This document shows, piece by piece, positions 1 through 9,707 of a DNA stretch of 18,948 bases (its first letter is position 1; each line of letters starts with the position of its first letter). Location of the stretch: the NCBI GenBank assembly GCA_943704415.1, contig CALSCO010001294.1, forward strand, positions 1-18,948, read 5' to 3'. This DNA is from Parvularia atlantis (lineage: Eukaryota; Opisthokonta; Rotosphaerida). The position numbers and the translations under genes are program-made. The notes beneath the pieces were generated by a model. It was not told the DNA's origin and made no database searches. It saw nothing but the letters and a program-made list of their open reading frames with translations.

Positions 1-3000
1 CGCGCAATTCGGTCGTCGCGAGCTGCGCCTGGAGCCAGTTGCGCGCGTACTCGGGCACGGCAACGTCGGCCGTCGCGCCCGTGACCTCGGCGAGCAGCGT
101 GCCGCAGCGGGCGCACGTGATGCTGATGGCGTCGTCGCGCGGGCGTCGCACAGGTGAAGCCGACACTGCGATCTGCGCCTCGTGCGCGCGCAGCCGGTCG
201 CCACAGCTGATCGTCGTCGTTGCTGCGGCCACGACGCTGGCCACGGCGGCCGATGCCGCCAACGCCACGGCCGATGCGACGGTCGATGCCACGTTGACGT
301 TTTCCTTGGGCACGCCGGGCTCGTACGCGAGCGCGACGGCCTCGCCGGGAGCAGCAGCTGGTGCCGCGTCCGCCGTGTGCGACTGCATGAACGCGTCCAG
401 CGATGTCATCGCGTGCTCGTAGTTGCCAAAGGTCTGAACCTGCTGCCGCACCCACTTTGACAGGCTTTGGGGTGGCTTGTGAGCTCGCACACGTAAGCGT
501 GCGCACGTGCATACCTGCGTGTGCTGCGCTCCTTCATGAAGCGCTCGTCGAGCAGAATGATCGCACCCCAGTCCTTGACGTGCCGGATGCACCGCCCGAG
601 CGCCTGGTTGAGTGCGCGGAACGCCTGGATCTCGTACCTGACGCCGCGTGCGTGTGAGCCCACGAAAGCGCACGCTCGTATAGCGCGCACCACTGCGAGC
701 CGGGGAGGAGGTGCCGCGACTGCGCAAACTGGTCGTTATACTTGCGTTTGAGGTCGACCTGGAGGTCCTTGCTGTACACGTGCGCGGGCGTCAGGACCGC
801 AGCAGCACACACAGTCGGTGCACGCACAAGTGCGGGTACGGGATGCCGACCGAGACAACCGCGCGCGCGTTCTCGTCCGTAAAGTCGAGGCCCTCGCTAA
901 CTTTGCCGCGGCACACGGCGAAGAAGATCGCGCCGGTCTGCGCGCTCTTGGCTGCGGTCTCGGTGAACAGGTTGGTGCTGAACGGCCGGCGCTTTCCCTT
1001 CCAGCTGTCGTCGACGGCCTTGCCTGCACAGCGCGTACGCGTCACACCGAGAGGCCGCGCGCGGCACGCGCACCCGTGCTGCGACCGATCGCGTCGTAGA
1101 ACGTGCGCATGGCGCTTTCAAACTCGGCCTTGTCGGACGAGCGCGGCTCAAGCACGACCTCCTTGCGCCCGCGCAGCCGCTGCAGCAGGCCGGTCGTCTC
1201 CCAGCGCTGCGTCATGCGCTCGAGCATCGAGTACGACGGGAAGAAGCACAGCACGCCTGCGTCGCTCGCGTCACGGGCGCGTTGCAGGCGACGGACCGCA
1301 CCGTGCGGCACGCGCTCGGCCACGTCTTTGATCGCCCGCCCGATCTCGTCTTGAAAGTCAAACGTCTGCGCGTTGCGGTACGTCGCCTCGAGCTGCTTGC
1401 CGCTCGGCCCGGCGCCGATGCAGCCGACCCAGACCTGGCCGGCGCACGTCAGGTGCCGCTTCGTGCGTCGCTTGCTCCTGACGCACCGACGTGCGCGGGA
1501 TGACGTGGTTGGCCTCGAGGCGTACGGGGAACGGCACGCCCAGCTCGGACGCGAACGTGTCCATCTGCGCGTGTGGCTTGAGGGCACGCGGTGCAAGCAA
1601 CGCACGGCCAAGCGCACGGGCGAGAGCGTGCCCGAGGTGAGGATGATGCAGCGTGCCTTTTTGGACGTGAGCCGAAAGGTCACAGCCGGGTTGAAGCACC
1701 ACAGCGCGAGCGTGTGGATAAAGTCGGGCAGCTCGCGCGCCGCGCTCTCGTCCGTGCTGCGTCCACGCCCCCTGTGCACCTCTGCGCCTCACGCGTCAGC
1801 AGTTGCGCACTCTGCACGGCCTGCGCACGGCGTCGAAAGTCGGGCTTGCGCGCCTCACGCAGCATGACCATCTTGTAGTCATCGCACGCGTTGTGCTCGG
1901 GATCGAGCAGGTAGCCGCACACGCGCAGCATGCCTGTGCACGTGCCACGTGAGCAGCTGACGCGGCAACGGCGCACGCGCGCGCGCACCCTTCAGCGTCA
2001 CCACCGCCGTGAGGGCCACCATGGGCGAATACGCGGCCTGCGCTTTGGCTAGCTTTTGCTCGCGCGTGAGCGTGACGATCTCGGCCTCGTCGGCCTCGCG
2101 GACGTAGGCGTAGATCTCGGTCAGGGCGCGGTCCATGGTCGGGAAGGTGTTGGCCGTGATGCCGGCCTCGCCAAACATCTCGACGATCTGCCGCCCGTGC
2201 CAGCTGCAGCGTCCGTCAGCAGGGCAACAGCCCGTGCGGCGTGCGTGCGCACATGTGGTTGGCCTTCTCGAAGCCGTGCGGCGTCGCGAGCTTGGTGGAG
2301 TTGGCGTTCCAGGCCATCATGCGCTGCACGACCTGCGGCGCGACGGCCATCAGCGTGATCAGTGCAGCGCGTGCCCACGCACGTGCAGCATCAGTCGGTG
2401 CTCGTCGGCCAGGCGCGGCAGCGGCGGCTCGGTCGCGGCGAGCACGCGCTCAAACTGCTCGGCGATGTCCTGCAGCGAGACATCCGTGATCGAGAAGCTG
2501 GCCGCGTCGCGCGCCACGTCCTCGATGTTGTGCGCCTCGTCCACGATGACCACGTCGCCGTCCAGCCGGATGTCGAGCGACTCGCGGATGGCTATGCGCG
2601 CGCGTAAGACAGAGCACAGCAGGGCGCGCCCCGCACCAGGGTCCATGATGTAGTTGTATGGGCAGAAAATGAGCTCAGCCTCCTTGGACAGCTCGCGCGA
2701 CGCGTAGAACGGGCACGCTGGCTGCGCCGTCAGCAGGCGCGCAGGCAACCGCAACGCACGCGCACCCTTGCGCTTCTTGCCGACCTTGACCAGGTCCTCG
2801 ATGTCCCACACGCCGCCCATCGACCGGTCGTGCGCGAGCAGCTGCTTGTTGCTGTAGTACTCGCACGAATGCTTCTCGACCTCGACGCGGCAGTCGTCGT
2901 TCTTGCTGCTCGACTGCATCACGCGCGGGTTGACGCAGTACTGCTCGCGGCTGCCCAACACGGCCATGCGCGGCGCGTAGCCCGCGCGCTTGAGCTCCCT

Positions 3001-3297
3001 GACCACCTGTGCGATCTGCTTGTGCGTGCGCGTGCCGTAGTAGATCTGCCGCGCGCACGGTCAGCGCGCAATGCACGGCTCATCGTGCGTACCTTGGGCA
3101 GCTTGGTCGGCTTTGGCGCCGGCGGCGCGGCCGCGGCCGGTGCGACGGGCACAAGCGGCTGCGTCTGCTGCGTCTCGTGTGCGGGCGGGTGCCAGCTGCG
3201 CACGGGCGTGGCCTTGAAGTCGTCCTCGAGCGGCTCGTCGTCGTCCTCGGTCTTGGGCGCGGCGTATGTCTGTAGCAAGCTCCGTAGCTGTGCCCGC

Positions 3298-3329
<32 letters not shown>

Positions 3330-3687
3330 TTGCACGAGCGCGGCGTCGGCCGCCGCCTCCATCGCCGCGCGCTGCTCGAGCGTCTCGTACAGCTGCGTCT
3401 CCTGCTCGCGCTGCTGCGCCAGGTGCCGCTCGTGCCGCAGCCACGACAGGCTCCCGCACAGCAGCGCGAGGCTCTTGCCGGACCCAGTCGGGCTCTCGAG
3501 CAGCGCGTTCTCGCCACGCTGCAGGCTCTGGATGATCTGCGCACGCGTCCGCGCGCCCGCTGCGTCAGGTGGGGGCCGGTGAGCTGCACGGGTGGCGCAC
3601 CTTGCCCATCATCGCGATCTGGCTCGGATACGCGCGCTCGTACGGGAACGCGACGAGCACGCCGCCGATCGGGAACTGCCCGGCCAT
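1..3687 (-). CDS. BRIP1: FANCJ/BRIP1 superfamily 2 Fe-S DNA helicase, 3' end outside window
   Basis: This is a 5'-to-3' helicase of the XPD/FANCJ family. Known members act in the nucleus in crosslink repair and G-quadruplex unwinding. Sixteen exons give 974 codons and run open off the left edge. The N-terminus (start 3687) has the family IGGV...FPY...AYPSQ...MM block. Walker A is SPTGSGKS at residues 44-51. Four iron-sulphur cysteines lie at about 214, 229, 238 and 272. The DEAH box is at about 315-318. Further blocks are [53 protein letters not shown] and ALGRCIRH (motif VI). Order and spacing match animal FANCJ rather than RTEL1 or DDX11. A 12-residue glutamine tract (98-109) and a Pro/Ala-rich stretch interrupt the region between motif I and the Fe-S domain. 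After LSKWVRQQ the tail is Ala-rich and includes a TCARC pair. Exons (descending): 3687-3601, 3536-3093, 3045-2766, 2717-2637, 2591-2383, 2332-2253, 2203-1989, 1933-1829, 1781-1618, 1564-1487, 1434-1302, 1256-1074, 1023-828, 771-691, 637-515, 464-1. Family assignment is very secure. Confidence 0.93.
465..3600 (-). other. 15 spliceosomal introns of the FANCJ gene
   Basis: Introns as low-high coordinates on the minus strand: 3537-3600, 3046-3092, 2718-2765, 2592-2636, 2333-2382, 2204-2252, 1934-1988, 1782-1828, 1565-1617, 1435-1486, 1257-1301, 1024-1073, 772-827, 638-690, 465-514. Lengths are 45-64 nt. Thirteen start GTGCG; the exceptions are GTACGC (3092) and GTATGC (514). Most end CAG; 2592 ends ATAG and 465 ends AAAG. 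Junctions were set by frame continuity and by recovering FANCJ motifs, for example [13 protein letters not shown] across 638-690. Three introns (2718-2765, 2592-2636, 1257-1301) are multiples of three without stops, so an ORF finder reads straight through them. Confidence 0.85.
3297..3332 (-). repeat. CAG-type triplet repeat encoding polyglutamine in FANCJ
   Basis: Twelve consecutive Gln codons (mostly CAG with some CAA, read on the minus strand) lie in exon 2 of the FANCJ gene. They follow the Walker A block and precede the Fe-S domain. Human FANCJ has no such tract at this place as far as I recall, so it is probably a lineage-specific insertion in a loop. Confidence 0.9.
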
Positions 3688-3803
3688 GGCCCCCACGCCG
3701 GCGCGTGCGGACGAGGACAAGAACGGTCGCGCCAATAATAATTAAAAGTGTCACGCTTCCGACACGTTGTGTGTCGCGTGGGTGCGACGCGTGTGTTTGC
3801 GAG
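3688..3803. promoter_or_regulatory. Divergent promoter between FANCJ and the large uncharacterised gene
   Basis: A 116-bp spacer separates two start codons that point away from each other. It contains a CCAAT box at 3732-3736 followed directly by an unusually AT-rich stretch (about 3733-3748) in otherwise GC-rich DNA. The position and base composition suggest a shared bidirectional promoter. No TATA box is evident in either direction. Confidence 0.5.
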
Positions 3804-6800
3804 ATGGCGGCGAGGTCGGCGCCGTCTGCGGCGTCGGCGCCGGCGCCACCTTCGAGCGGCAACGGCGGCGGCGGCAGCGGCAGCGGCAGCGGCAGCGGCA
3901 GCACGGCGCCGCGCCAGTTCCCGCTCTTTGCGCTCGTGCGCGTCGTCGGCGTCGGGCGGCCGACGATCCCCGTGCGCGTGCGTTCGCGCTCTCGTGCGGC
4001 CCTCAGCGCGCGCTCACGGCGGACCGCAGGAGGCTGTGGTGGCGGCCGCGATGGCCGAGACCGGCGGCAGCGTCAACGGGCCGGACGACGACGGCGGTGC
4101 GACAGCTGCGGCATCAGCGACACGGCGACGGACGACGTGCGGCTCCTGCCCGATCGCATGCGATGCGGATGTTGACGCGGATGCCGCAGCTCCTTCTTCA
4201 AGACGCTCGTCGATGACGGCGCAGGCGGCGGCGGCGGCGCGGCAGGTGGCGTACAGGCGGCACAGGCGGCACAGGCGGCACAGGTGCAGCCGACGATCGT
4301 CGCGGCGGCCGCGGCCGGATGCGTCGGCCACGCGTTCCTCGCCGTCTACAGCTCCAACGACCAGCTCGTGCTGCGCTACGCCGGCGGGTCGGGCTTCCCG
4401 ACCGTTCGCGTCGTGCCCTGGTTCCGTGACCCGGCGCGCCGCGTCGTCGCGCTCGACTTCAACCCGACCGCCGAGTGGCTCGTCTGTGCCTGCGCCGACA
4501 CTGCGCTGTACCTTGTGCCGGCCCTCGCGCTGCTGCTCGGGCCATCTGCCACCGCGGGCGACGGCGCGGGCGGCGTTGACGAGTTTGACCTGGCCAAAAT
4601 CCCCTCTGTTCCCAACGGCGCGCCCGAGAAGCCCGGCGTCGCGCGCGACTGGCTCGGCCGCCTGCCCTCGCTCATGACCTACGCGCTCGACCAGTCGGTC
4701 AGCAACAGCCTCGCGGCCGCGGCCGACGTGGCCGAGCTCGGCAGCGGCGCCGACATCACCCTCGTGTGGATGCCGCAGCGCTCGTTTCGCGGCACCGCGA
4801 ACATCACCTGCTGCCTCTGGTGGCGCACGTGGGGCGGGCTAGACCTGTGCATCGTCGGCAACAGCGCCGGCGGGCTCTCGGTCTGCGACCTGCGCCTCAA
4901 GTGCGAGGTCTACAGCGTGCGGCTCAAGTCGGCCGTGAGCAAGATTGAGCTGGTCGAGGACGCGGTGCAGTCGTACCGCTATCTGCTCATCCAGACGGTG
5001 ACCACGGGCTTCTGGAAGGCACGCGCCGCGCTGCACTGTTTGCCCTTATGCTGACACACGGCGCACGCGCAGCTCCTGCTCGAGCAGCAGAACGACGAGT
5101 ACCACATCTTTGACACGCTGCTCAGCTTTGGCGGCAAGCCGCCGTTTGTGCCCGTGCCGATGCAGCGCTTCCCGCAGAACGCGCAGATCAGGTGCGCGCC
5201 CCGCACCACACCGCACGCTCCGTGCCGACGAGCCGCCCGCAGCCTCCAGCGCAACAAGCAGGGCAACGTGCTCGGCGTCTTCTACCCGTCCAACAACAAG
5301 TTTGAGGTGTTTGACCCGGCGCAGTTCAAGTACGCGCTCTACGTCTACCAGGTTTGGCGCCGTGCGACCCGCGACCGGTCGTCTCACGCGCTGCTGCGCC
5401 AGCTCTCGTCGGATCTGCAGCACCTGCACCTGACCGACCGCTTCATCTTCGCGACCTCGCCCGGGCCGTACAACACCGTCAAGCTGTCGGTGCTGTCCAA
5501 CATTGTCGCGGGCACGTCGGCCAACCCGCTCTACCTGTACAACAAGGTGCGCACCCTCGCTGCTGAGGGACGGCGCTGACGCTCGTCCGCAGCTGAAGGA
5601 CTCGATCATGCAAGAGTTCCGCTTCGCCGCGGGCGAGACGGTGCAGCAGGTGCTGCGCGCGTACCCGATCAGGTACGCGCCGCTTGGTGCGCTGTGCTGC
5701 GATCGCTGACAGCCCAGCGCAGCCGCATGATGATGGAAAAGTACCGGTGCGGGCGCACGCCTGACAGCATAATGCCACGCTCACACACACGTCTCGCGCA
5801 CAGCTCAGACGGATCGTCGGCGCCCGCCGACGCGATCAACCGCGGCCCCGTCACAGCCGACACGGTGCAGCTCGAGGGGTGCATCGTCGTGACCAACCGC
5901 GCTGTCTACGAGCTGCGGCAGCACGTCCCCGCCGAGGTGCCGCACTCCCCGTGGCACGTGATTGCGACGCTGACGGCTCCGCCGCGCGCAGATCATCTTC
6001 TTCGGGCTGCTGGCGCAGGCCAAGGACAAGAACCAGGCCGAGCTGCTGGGCAAGACCGTTGGGCTCGACATGTTCCAGCTGTACGAGTCGGCGGGTGACC
6101 AAGTGCGTGCGCCTCTGCATGCAGTGCGCGGAAGGCGGCTGACGGCCGGCCGCAGCAATTCAGCGAGGGCCAGTACAACCGCGCGCTCGAGTTGTACCTG
6201 CTCTCAAACCTGCGCACGTCCAAGTTGATCGACATGTTCCTGCGCATCGACCGCACCGACGTCGTGCTCGCGCACCTGCAAAAGATCCTGTCGCAGCCCG
6301 AGTCGGTGCCGGTCAGGTGCGCCGTCGCCGCTGCGATACCGTGCGCGCGTGCTCACGCCCTGCCTGCCTGCAGCGACCGCAAGCGCTACGCCGAAATCGT
6401 CTTCAAGATCTACGTGCAGCGCCTGCTCAACCTCGGCCGCGGGCGCATGTCGAGCAAGGCGGCGGCGGCACGGGCGGGCGTGGACGCAGTCGCGGAACAG
6501 GGTACGCCCGCGCTTTGGCAAAGGCAGTGCGCTCATGTGGGCTGCAGGCGACCCCACGCTCGCCGCGGTCGAGCAGGAGTTCCGCACGTTCCTCGAGACC
6601 AACGCGGACTACGACTCTGGCGTGGCACTGATCGAGCTGATCAAGCACGGGTGTGGTGCAAATGCGGGCGCCGCTGCGTGGAGCTCACGCTGCGATGACA
6701 GGTGGGAAGACATGTTCTTCGAGGTCGCGCACATCCGGCAGATTATGCCCGTCGCGCTCAACATCCTCGTTAACCGCAGCGCCGTGCTCATTTCGCGGCA

Positions 6801-9071
6801 GCACCTCAAGTTTCTCCTGAAGCACAGTGCGCGTTGTTCACGGCTTGAACTGCACAGCGCGGCTGACAGGCGTGCGCAGACTACATCGACGCGCTGAAGC
6901 AGTGCAGCAGCGGCGTGCTCCTGCGCTGCATGGCGCCAAACGACCAGATCGACATCATCCTGACGCAGCCGAGCACGGTGCTGCAGCACGCGAGCGATAT
7001 TCGCGCGTGCCTGCCGCGCGTGGACGAGAAGCGGCTGCGCAAGATCGCCAGGTGCGCTCGCGACAGGGTGGCGTACGGCGCTGAACAGCGCCGTGCGCAT
7101 GCACAGCTTTCTCGAGAGCTGGCTTCGGCAGCGTACGCAGTCGGCCAGCGCGGGCCCGAGCCGCACGCCCACGCCGTCGTCCGCGCCCGTGACGCCGAGC
7201 GGGACGCAGCAGCCCGCAGGAGGCAGCGTTTCATCGGCCGCTGCACCTGACAGCGCCACGGCCGACTCGCCAACGGGCGTGGCCGGCCAGCTGCGCGCGG
7301 AGGAGATCGTTGAGCTGTTCCTGCACACGCTCCTGCGCTCGTCCTGGAACGAGCTCGAGAACCGCCGCAAGGCGATCAAGCTCGCACAGGCTCAGCAGAA
7401 GGCTGCCGCCGAGGGCCCCGACAGCGGCTCGCCGACCGACGAGCATGCTGCCGACGGCGCGCAGACGGGCGAGTCTGCACGCTCGGGCACGAAGCGGACC
7501 AAGTCGCTCTCGTTCGCGCCGTCGGTGACCAAGTCCGCGCCCGCGCCCGCACAAGTGCCCGCAAGCACGCCCGGCGACACGGACGGGCGGCGCGGGTCGA
7601 CGTCTGGGCCCGCCTGTACTGCACCGCCGCAGCCCTCCGTGCGCGGGATAGACCGACTGCTGGCGACGCGGCCCGGGTCCGAGCGCAGCCGCGGTGCGTG
7701 CTGTGCAAGTGCAGGTACAGTGCCGCTCACTTGTTGCACGCAGCGATGGCCGCCTCGGTCACGCAGCCATCACCCGCCGCCGCACATGCCACCGCAGCCG
7801 CACCCGGCGCGTCGCCGTCGTCGGTGTCGCCGCCCACCGCGCCGACCGCGGTGACGGCGGCCGTACAGGATGCCGGTGCGTGCGCCGGAAGGTCTGCGCT
7901 CGCTCTTACGCGTGCGTGTTGCAGACGACACGGCCGACAGCGTAACGCGCTACTTTTACGGGCAGCTGCGGCTGCTGCTCGGGCAGTACCGCCCCGCGCT
8001 GCTGCTGCAGCTGAGCGTGCAGCTGGGCCACTGGGACGCCGTCGCGGAGCTGTACGAGCTGCTGCTGGACTGGCCGCAGAGCCTCGAGTTCCGGCTGCGG
8101 TCGATCGCGCACGGCTGGGCGGCGCACGGGGGCTTTGTGACGTCGAGCGCGGACGAGGTGCACCTGGCCCTGGCGACGGCCGACCAACTCTTGGGCAAGA
8201 TGCGCGCGCGCTGCCACCCGACCGCGCCGCTGCTCGTTGTGCAGACGGTGCGTGGCGCACGACGTCTGGTGTGCCCGCTGAGCCGATCGCGCGCCCACAG
8301 CTGCTCAAGTTTTGGCACGAGCGCAAGCACCCAACAGCGCGCCTGCGCGCCTTCTTCCTCGAGCAGCTTGAGCTGCTGGCCGTGCCGCTGGGCGCGTTCC
8401 TGGCAACGACGCGGCCCGTTGACTCGCTCGCCGTGTCTGTGCCGCGGTCGGCGAGCGCGTTTGCCGAGGTGCTGGGCGCACTGGACTCCCAGTTCCTGCT
8501 CGCCGTGACGCAGCGCCGGCTCAAGCTCCTGCGCGAGCAGCACCAGCGCGGTGCGTCGCGTGCTCGCGGCCCGTGCCTCGCTCGGCTCACCCACCGCGCC
8601 AGAGCTCGCCGGCCGCGTCTCGGTCGACCGGCTGTGGTCGCAGATCAAGGTGCGCAGCCCGACTGCCCATTCCCTCGCAGCCGCTCACATACAGGCGCGC
8701 GCGCTTAGACCAACCTCGAGAAGGACCTTGAGCGGCGCACCAAGCTGACGCTGCCGGCCAGCGCGCTCGTGTGGCGATCGGACGGGTACCACGTGGCCGA
8801 CGCGGCCGACAAGGATGCCGTCGTCTTCACGTGCGGGCACCAGTTTTTCCGGCGCGAATTTTTCGACACGGTGCTGCCGGAGCTGCGCCGGCGCCTCGAG
8901 GCGCTGCCGGTGCCTGTGCCGCTGACGACGCAGGTCGTGCTGGCCGACTACCACCAGCCACACCAGATGCACGCGGCCTGCCCAATCTGCCTGTTCAACG
9001 GCGTGCGCCAGGACGTGCCCAAGCTGCGGCCGGACGTGCCGGCGGAGCGGATCAAGCCGTGGGCCGTGTAA
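3804..9071 (+). CDS. Large uncharacterised protein (~1,421 aa): probable beta-propeller, alpha-solenoid and degenerate RING-like C-terminus
   Basis: I do not recognise the family. Twenty exons keep one open frame: 3804-3971, 4030-4136, 4190-5018, 5073-5191, 5243-5546, 5593-5672, 5723-5746, 5804-5936, 5992-6102, 6156-6316, 6374-6501, 6548-6650, 6702-6826, 6880-7051, 7107-7693, 7744-7875, 7925-8247, 8301-8550, 8603-8649, 8709-9071. The N-terminus is low-complexity (Gly-Ser and Gln-Ala repeats). Next comes a region with blade-like strings (VVALDFNP.AEWLVCACADTALYLV; LDLCIVGNSAGGLSVCDL). The middle is helical, with solenoid-like phrases such as QYNRALELYLLSNL and KYFLLKH-type helices. A Ser/Pro/Ala-rich linker spans 7107-7875. 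The C-terminus has CGH (residues 1343-1345) and CPIC (1392-1395) but no leading CxxC, so it resembles half a RING. The overall order recalls HOPS/CORVET-type trafficking subunits. Function in endomembrane tethering is a guess from architecture only. Confidence 0.75.
3862..3903 (+). repeat. GGC/GGCAGC repeat encoding a Gly-Ser tract
   Basis: A short GC-rich microsatellite near the start of the large uncharacterised gene encodes about GGGGSGSGSGSGS. It is probably a flexible N-terminal linker. The frame is maintained. Confidence 0.8.
4254..4283 (+). repeat. 9-bp tandem repeat encoding QAA units
   Basis: The unit caggcggca is repeated three times and followed by one further cag codon. It encodes QAAQAAQAAQ just before the first structured block of the large uncharacterised protein. 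Confidence 0.8.
5723..5746 (+). other. 24-nt microexon
   Basis: The exon lies between introns 5673-5722 (GTACGC...GCGCAG) and 5747-5803 (GTGCGG...CACAG). It encodes about eight residues (RMMMEKYR with split codons). Both flanking introns are needed to keep the frame open from exon 6 to exon 8. Confidence 0.65.
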
Positions 9072-9123
9072 GGACGAAGCGCAGAAGAAATGCTGTACCC
9101 GTACGAGACACGACGCGCGGCAC
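9072..9123. other. 52-bp convergent spacer between the large gene and HINT
   Basis: The two stop codons face each other across 52 bp. I see no AATAAA in either direction, so any polyadenylation signal here is non-canonical. The 3' UTRs of the two genes probably overlap. Confidence 0.5.
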
Positions 9124-9584
9124 TCACAGCTTGCCGCGCACCTCCTCGGCCAGCTTCGTAAAAGCGGCGTGGTCGGTCGGGAGCTGCTTCCAGCGGATGC
9201 CGAGGCCGAGCTCGGCCGAGGGCTTGGGGATGAGGTGGAAGTGCACGTGCGGGACCTCCTGGTGCGCGAGCGCGCCGTTGTTCTGCAGCACGTTGTAGTT
9301 GTCGAGGCCCATGGCCACGGCGATCTTGCGCAGCGTCGGCGCGACCTCGTCGAGCACCTCAGCGGGCACGTCGTGCAGCTTCTCGCCGTGGACCTTTGGG
9401 ATGACGAGCTGATGCGCGTCGGCGCGGGTGAGAACAGTCTGGCGGACGCTGACGGCCGGCGCGCGCGCACCGTGTGGCCCGGCGCGAGCGGGTTGATGTC
9501 GAGGAACGCCAGCACCTTGTCCGTCTCGACCAGCTTGTGGCACGGGATCTCGCCGCGCACGATCCGGCAGAAGATGCACGCCAT
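9124..9584 (-). CDS. HINT1: HINT-type HIT-domain nucleotide hydrolase
   Basis: This is a purine nucleoside phosphoramidase of the histidine-triad superfamily. Known relatives are small dimers that cleave AMP-lysine or AMP-NH2. Two exons (9584-9471 and 9408-9124) encode 132 residues, close to the usual 126-160. The N-terminus MACIFCRI has the CxxC zinc pair. Then come FLDINPLAPGHTLVIPK (joined across the intron), NVLQNNG..AHQ and the triad HVHFHL at residues 92-97, with His94 as the expected nucleophile. The intron is 9409-9470 (62 nt, GTGCGC...CAG, phase 0). An in-frame ATG at 9680 would add 32 residues rich in Ala, Ser and Arg and lacking acidic residues, which could be a mitochondrial presequence. 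The shorter start is preferred because it matches cytosolic HINT proteins. The gene shares a divergent promoter with the SUZ gene. Confidence 0.92.
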
Positions 9585-9707
9585 CCGCGCGATCGAAGCG
9601 ACGAGAGAGAGAGACGCAGAGCACGCGGCCACGCCTGTCGCCTGGCTGGAAATCGAAGCATGACACCATCTTGCGGCCATTGCTTTCGCGGTTCCCAGCC
9701 ACGCGTG
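9585..9707. promoter_or_regulatory. Divergent promoter between HINT and the SUZ-domain gene
   Basis: A 123-bp spacer separates two outward-facing starts. It includes a GA-rich run at about 9602-9615 and no clear TATA box. If HINT starts at its upstream ATG (9680), only 27 bp separate the two coding regions. Confidence 0.4.

Larger units (their letters stand above)
3972..8708 (+). other. 19 spliceosomal introns of the large uncharacterised gene
   Basis: Introns: 3972-4029, 4137-4189, 5019-5072, 5192-5242, 5547-5592, 5673-5722, 5747-5803, 5937-5991, 6103-6155, 6317-6373, 6502-6547, 6651-6701, 6827-6879, 7052-7106, 7694-7743, 7876-7924, 8248-8300, 8551-8602, 8650-8708. Lengths are 46-59 nt. Fourteen begin GTGCG. 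The others begin GCACGC (5019, a probable GC-AG intron), GTACGC (5673, 6502), GTGCCG (5937) and GTGTGG (6651). The first could instead start at 3936, making it 94 nt; 3972 was chosen because it fits the narrow length range. A twentieth, stop-free candidate is 5352-5402 (GTTTGG...CAG); splicing it would shorten the protein by 17 residues. Confidence 0.75.

Noticed and set aside
1-3687. Helicase fragments in several frames suggesting a frameshifted pseudogene
   Set aside because: All frame changes are explained by 45-64 nt introns with consistent ends, and all catalytic motifs are intact.
1-3687. RTEL1, DDX11 or XPD as the identity of the helicase
   Set aside because: The N-terminal IGGV...AYPSQ block, [12 protein letters not shown], and the block order around [23 protein letters not shown] fit FANCJ best.
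3936-4029. A 94-nt first intron in the large gene starting at 3936
   Set aside because: A donor at 3972 gives 58 nt in the same phase and fits the 44-64 nt range of all other introns; 3936 remains possible.
3804-9071. VPS18, VPS8 or an HPS protein as the identity of the large gene
   Set aside because: Only the general architecture fits; I could not match specific sequence blocks, and the C-terminus lacks a complete RING-H2.
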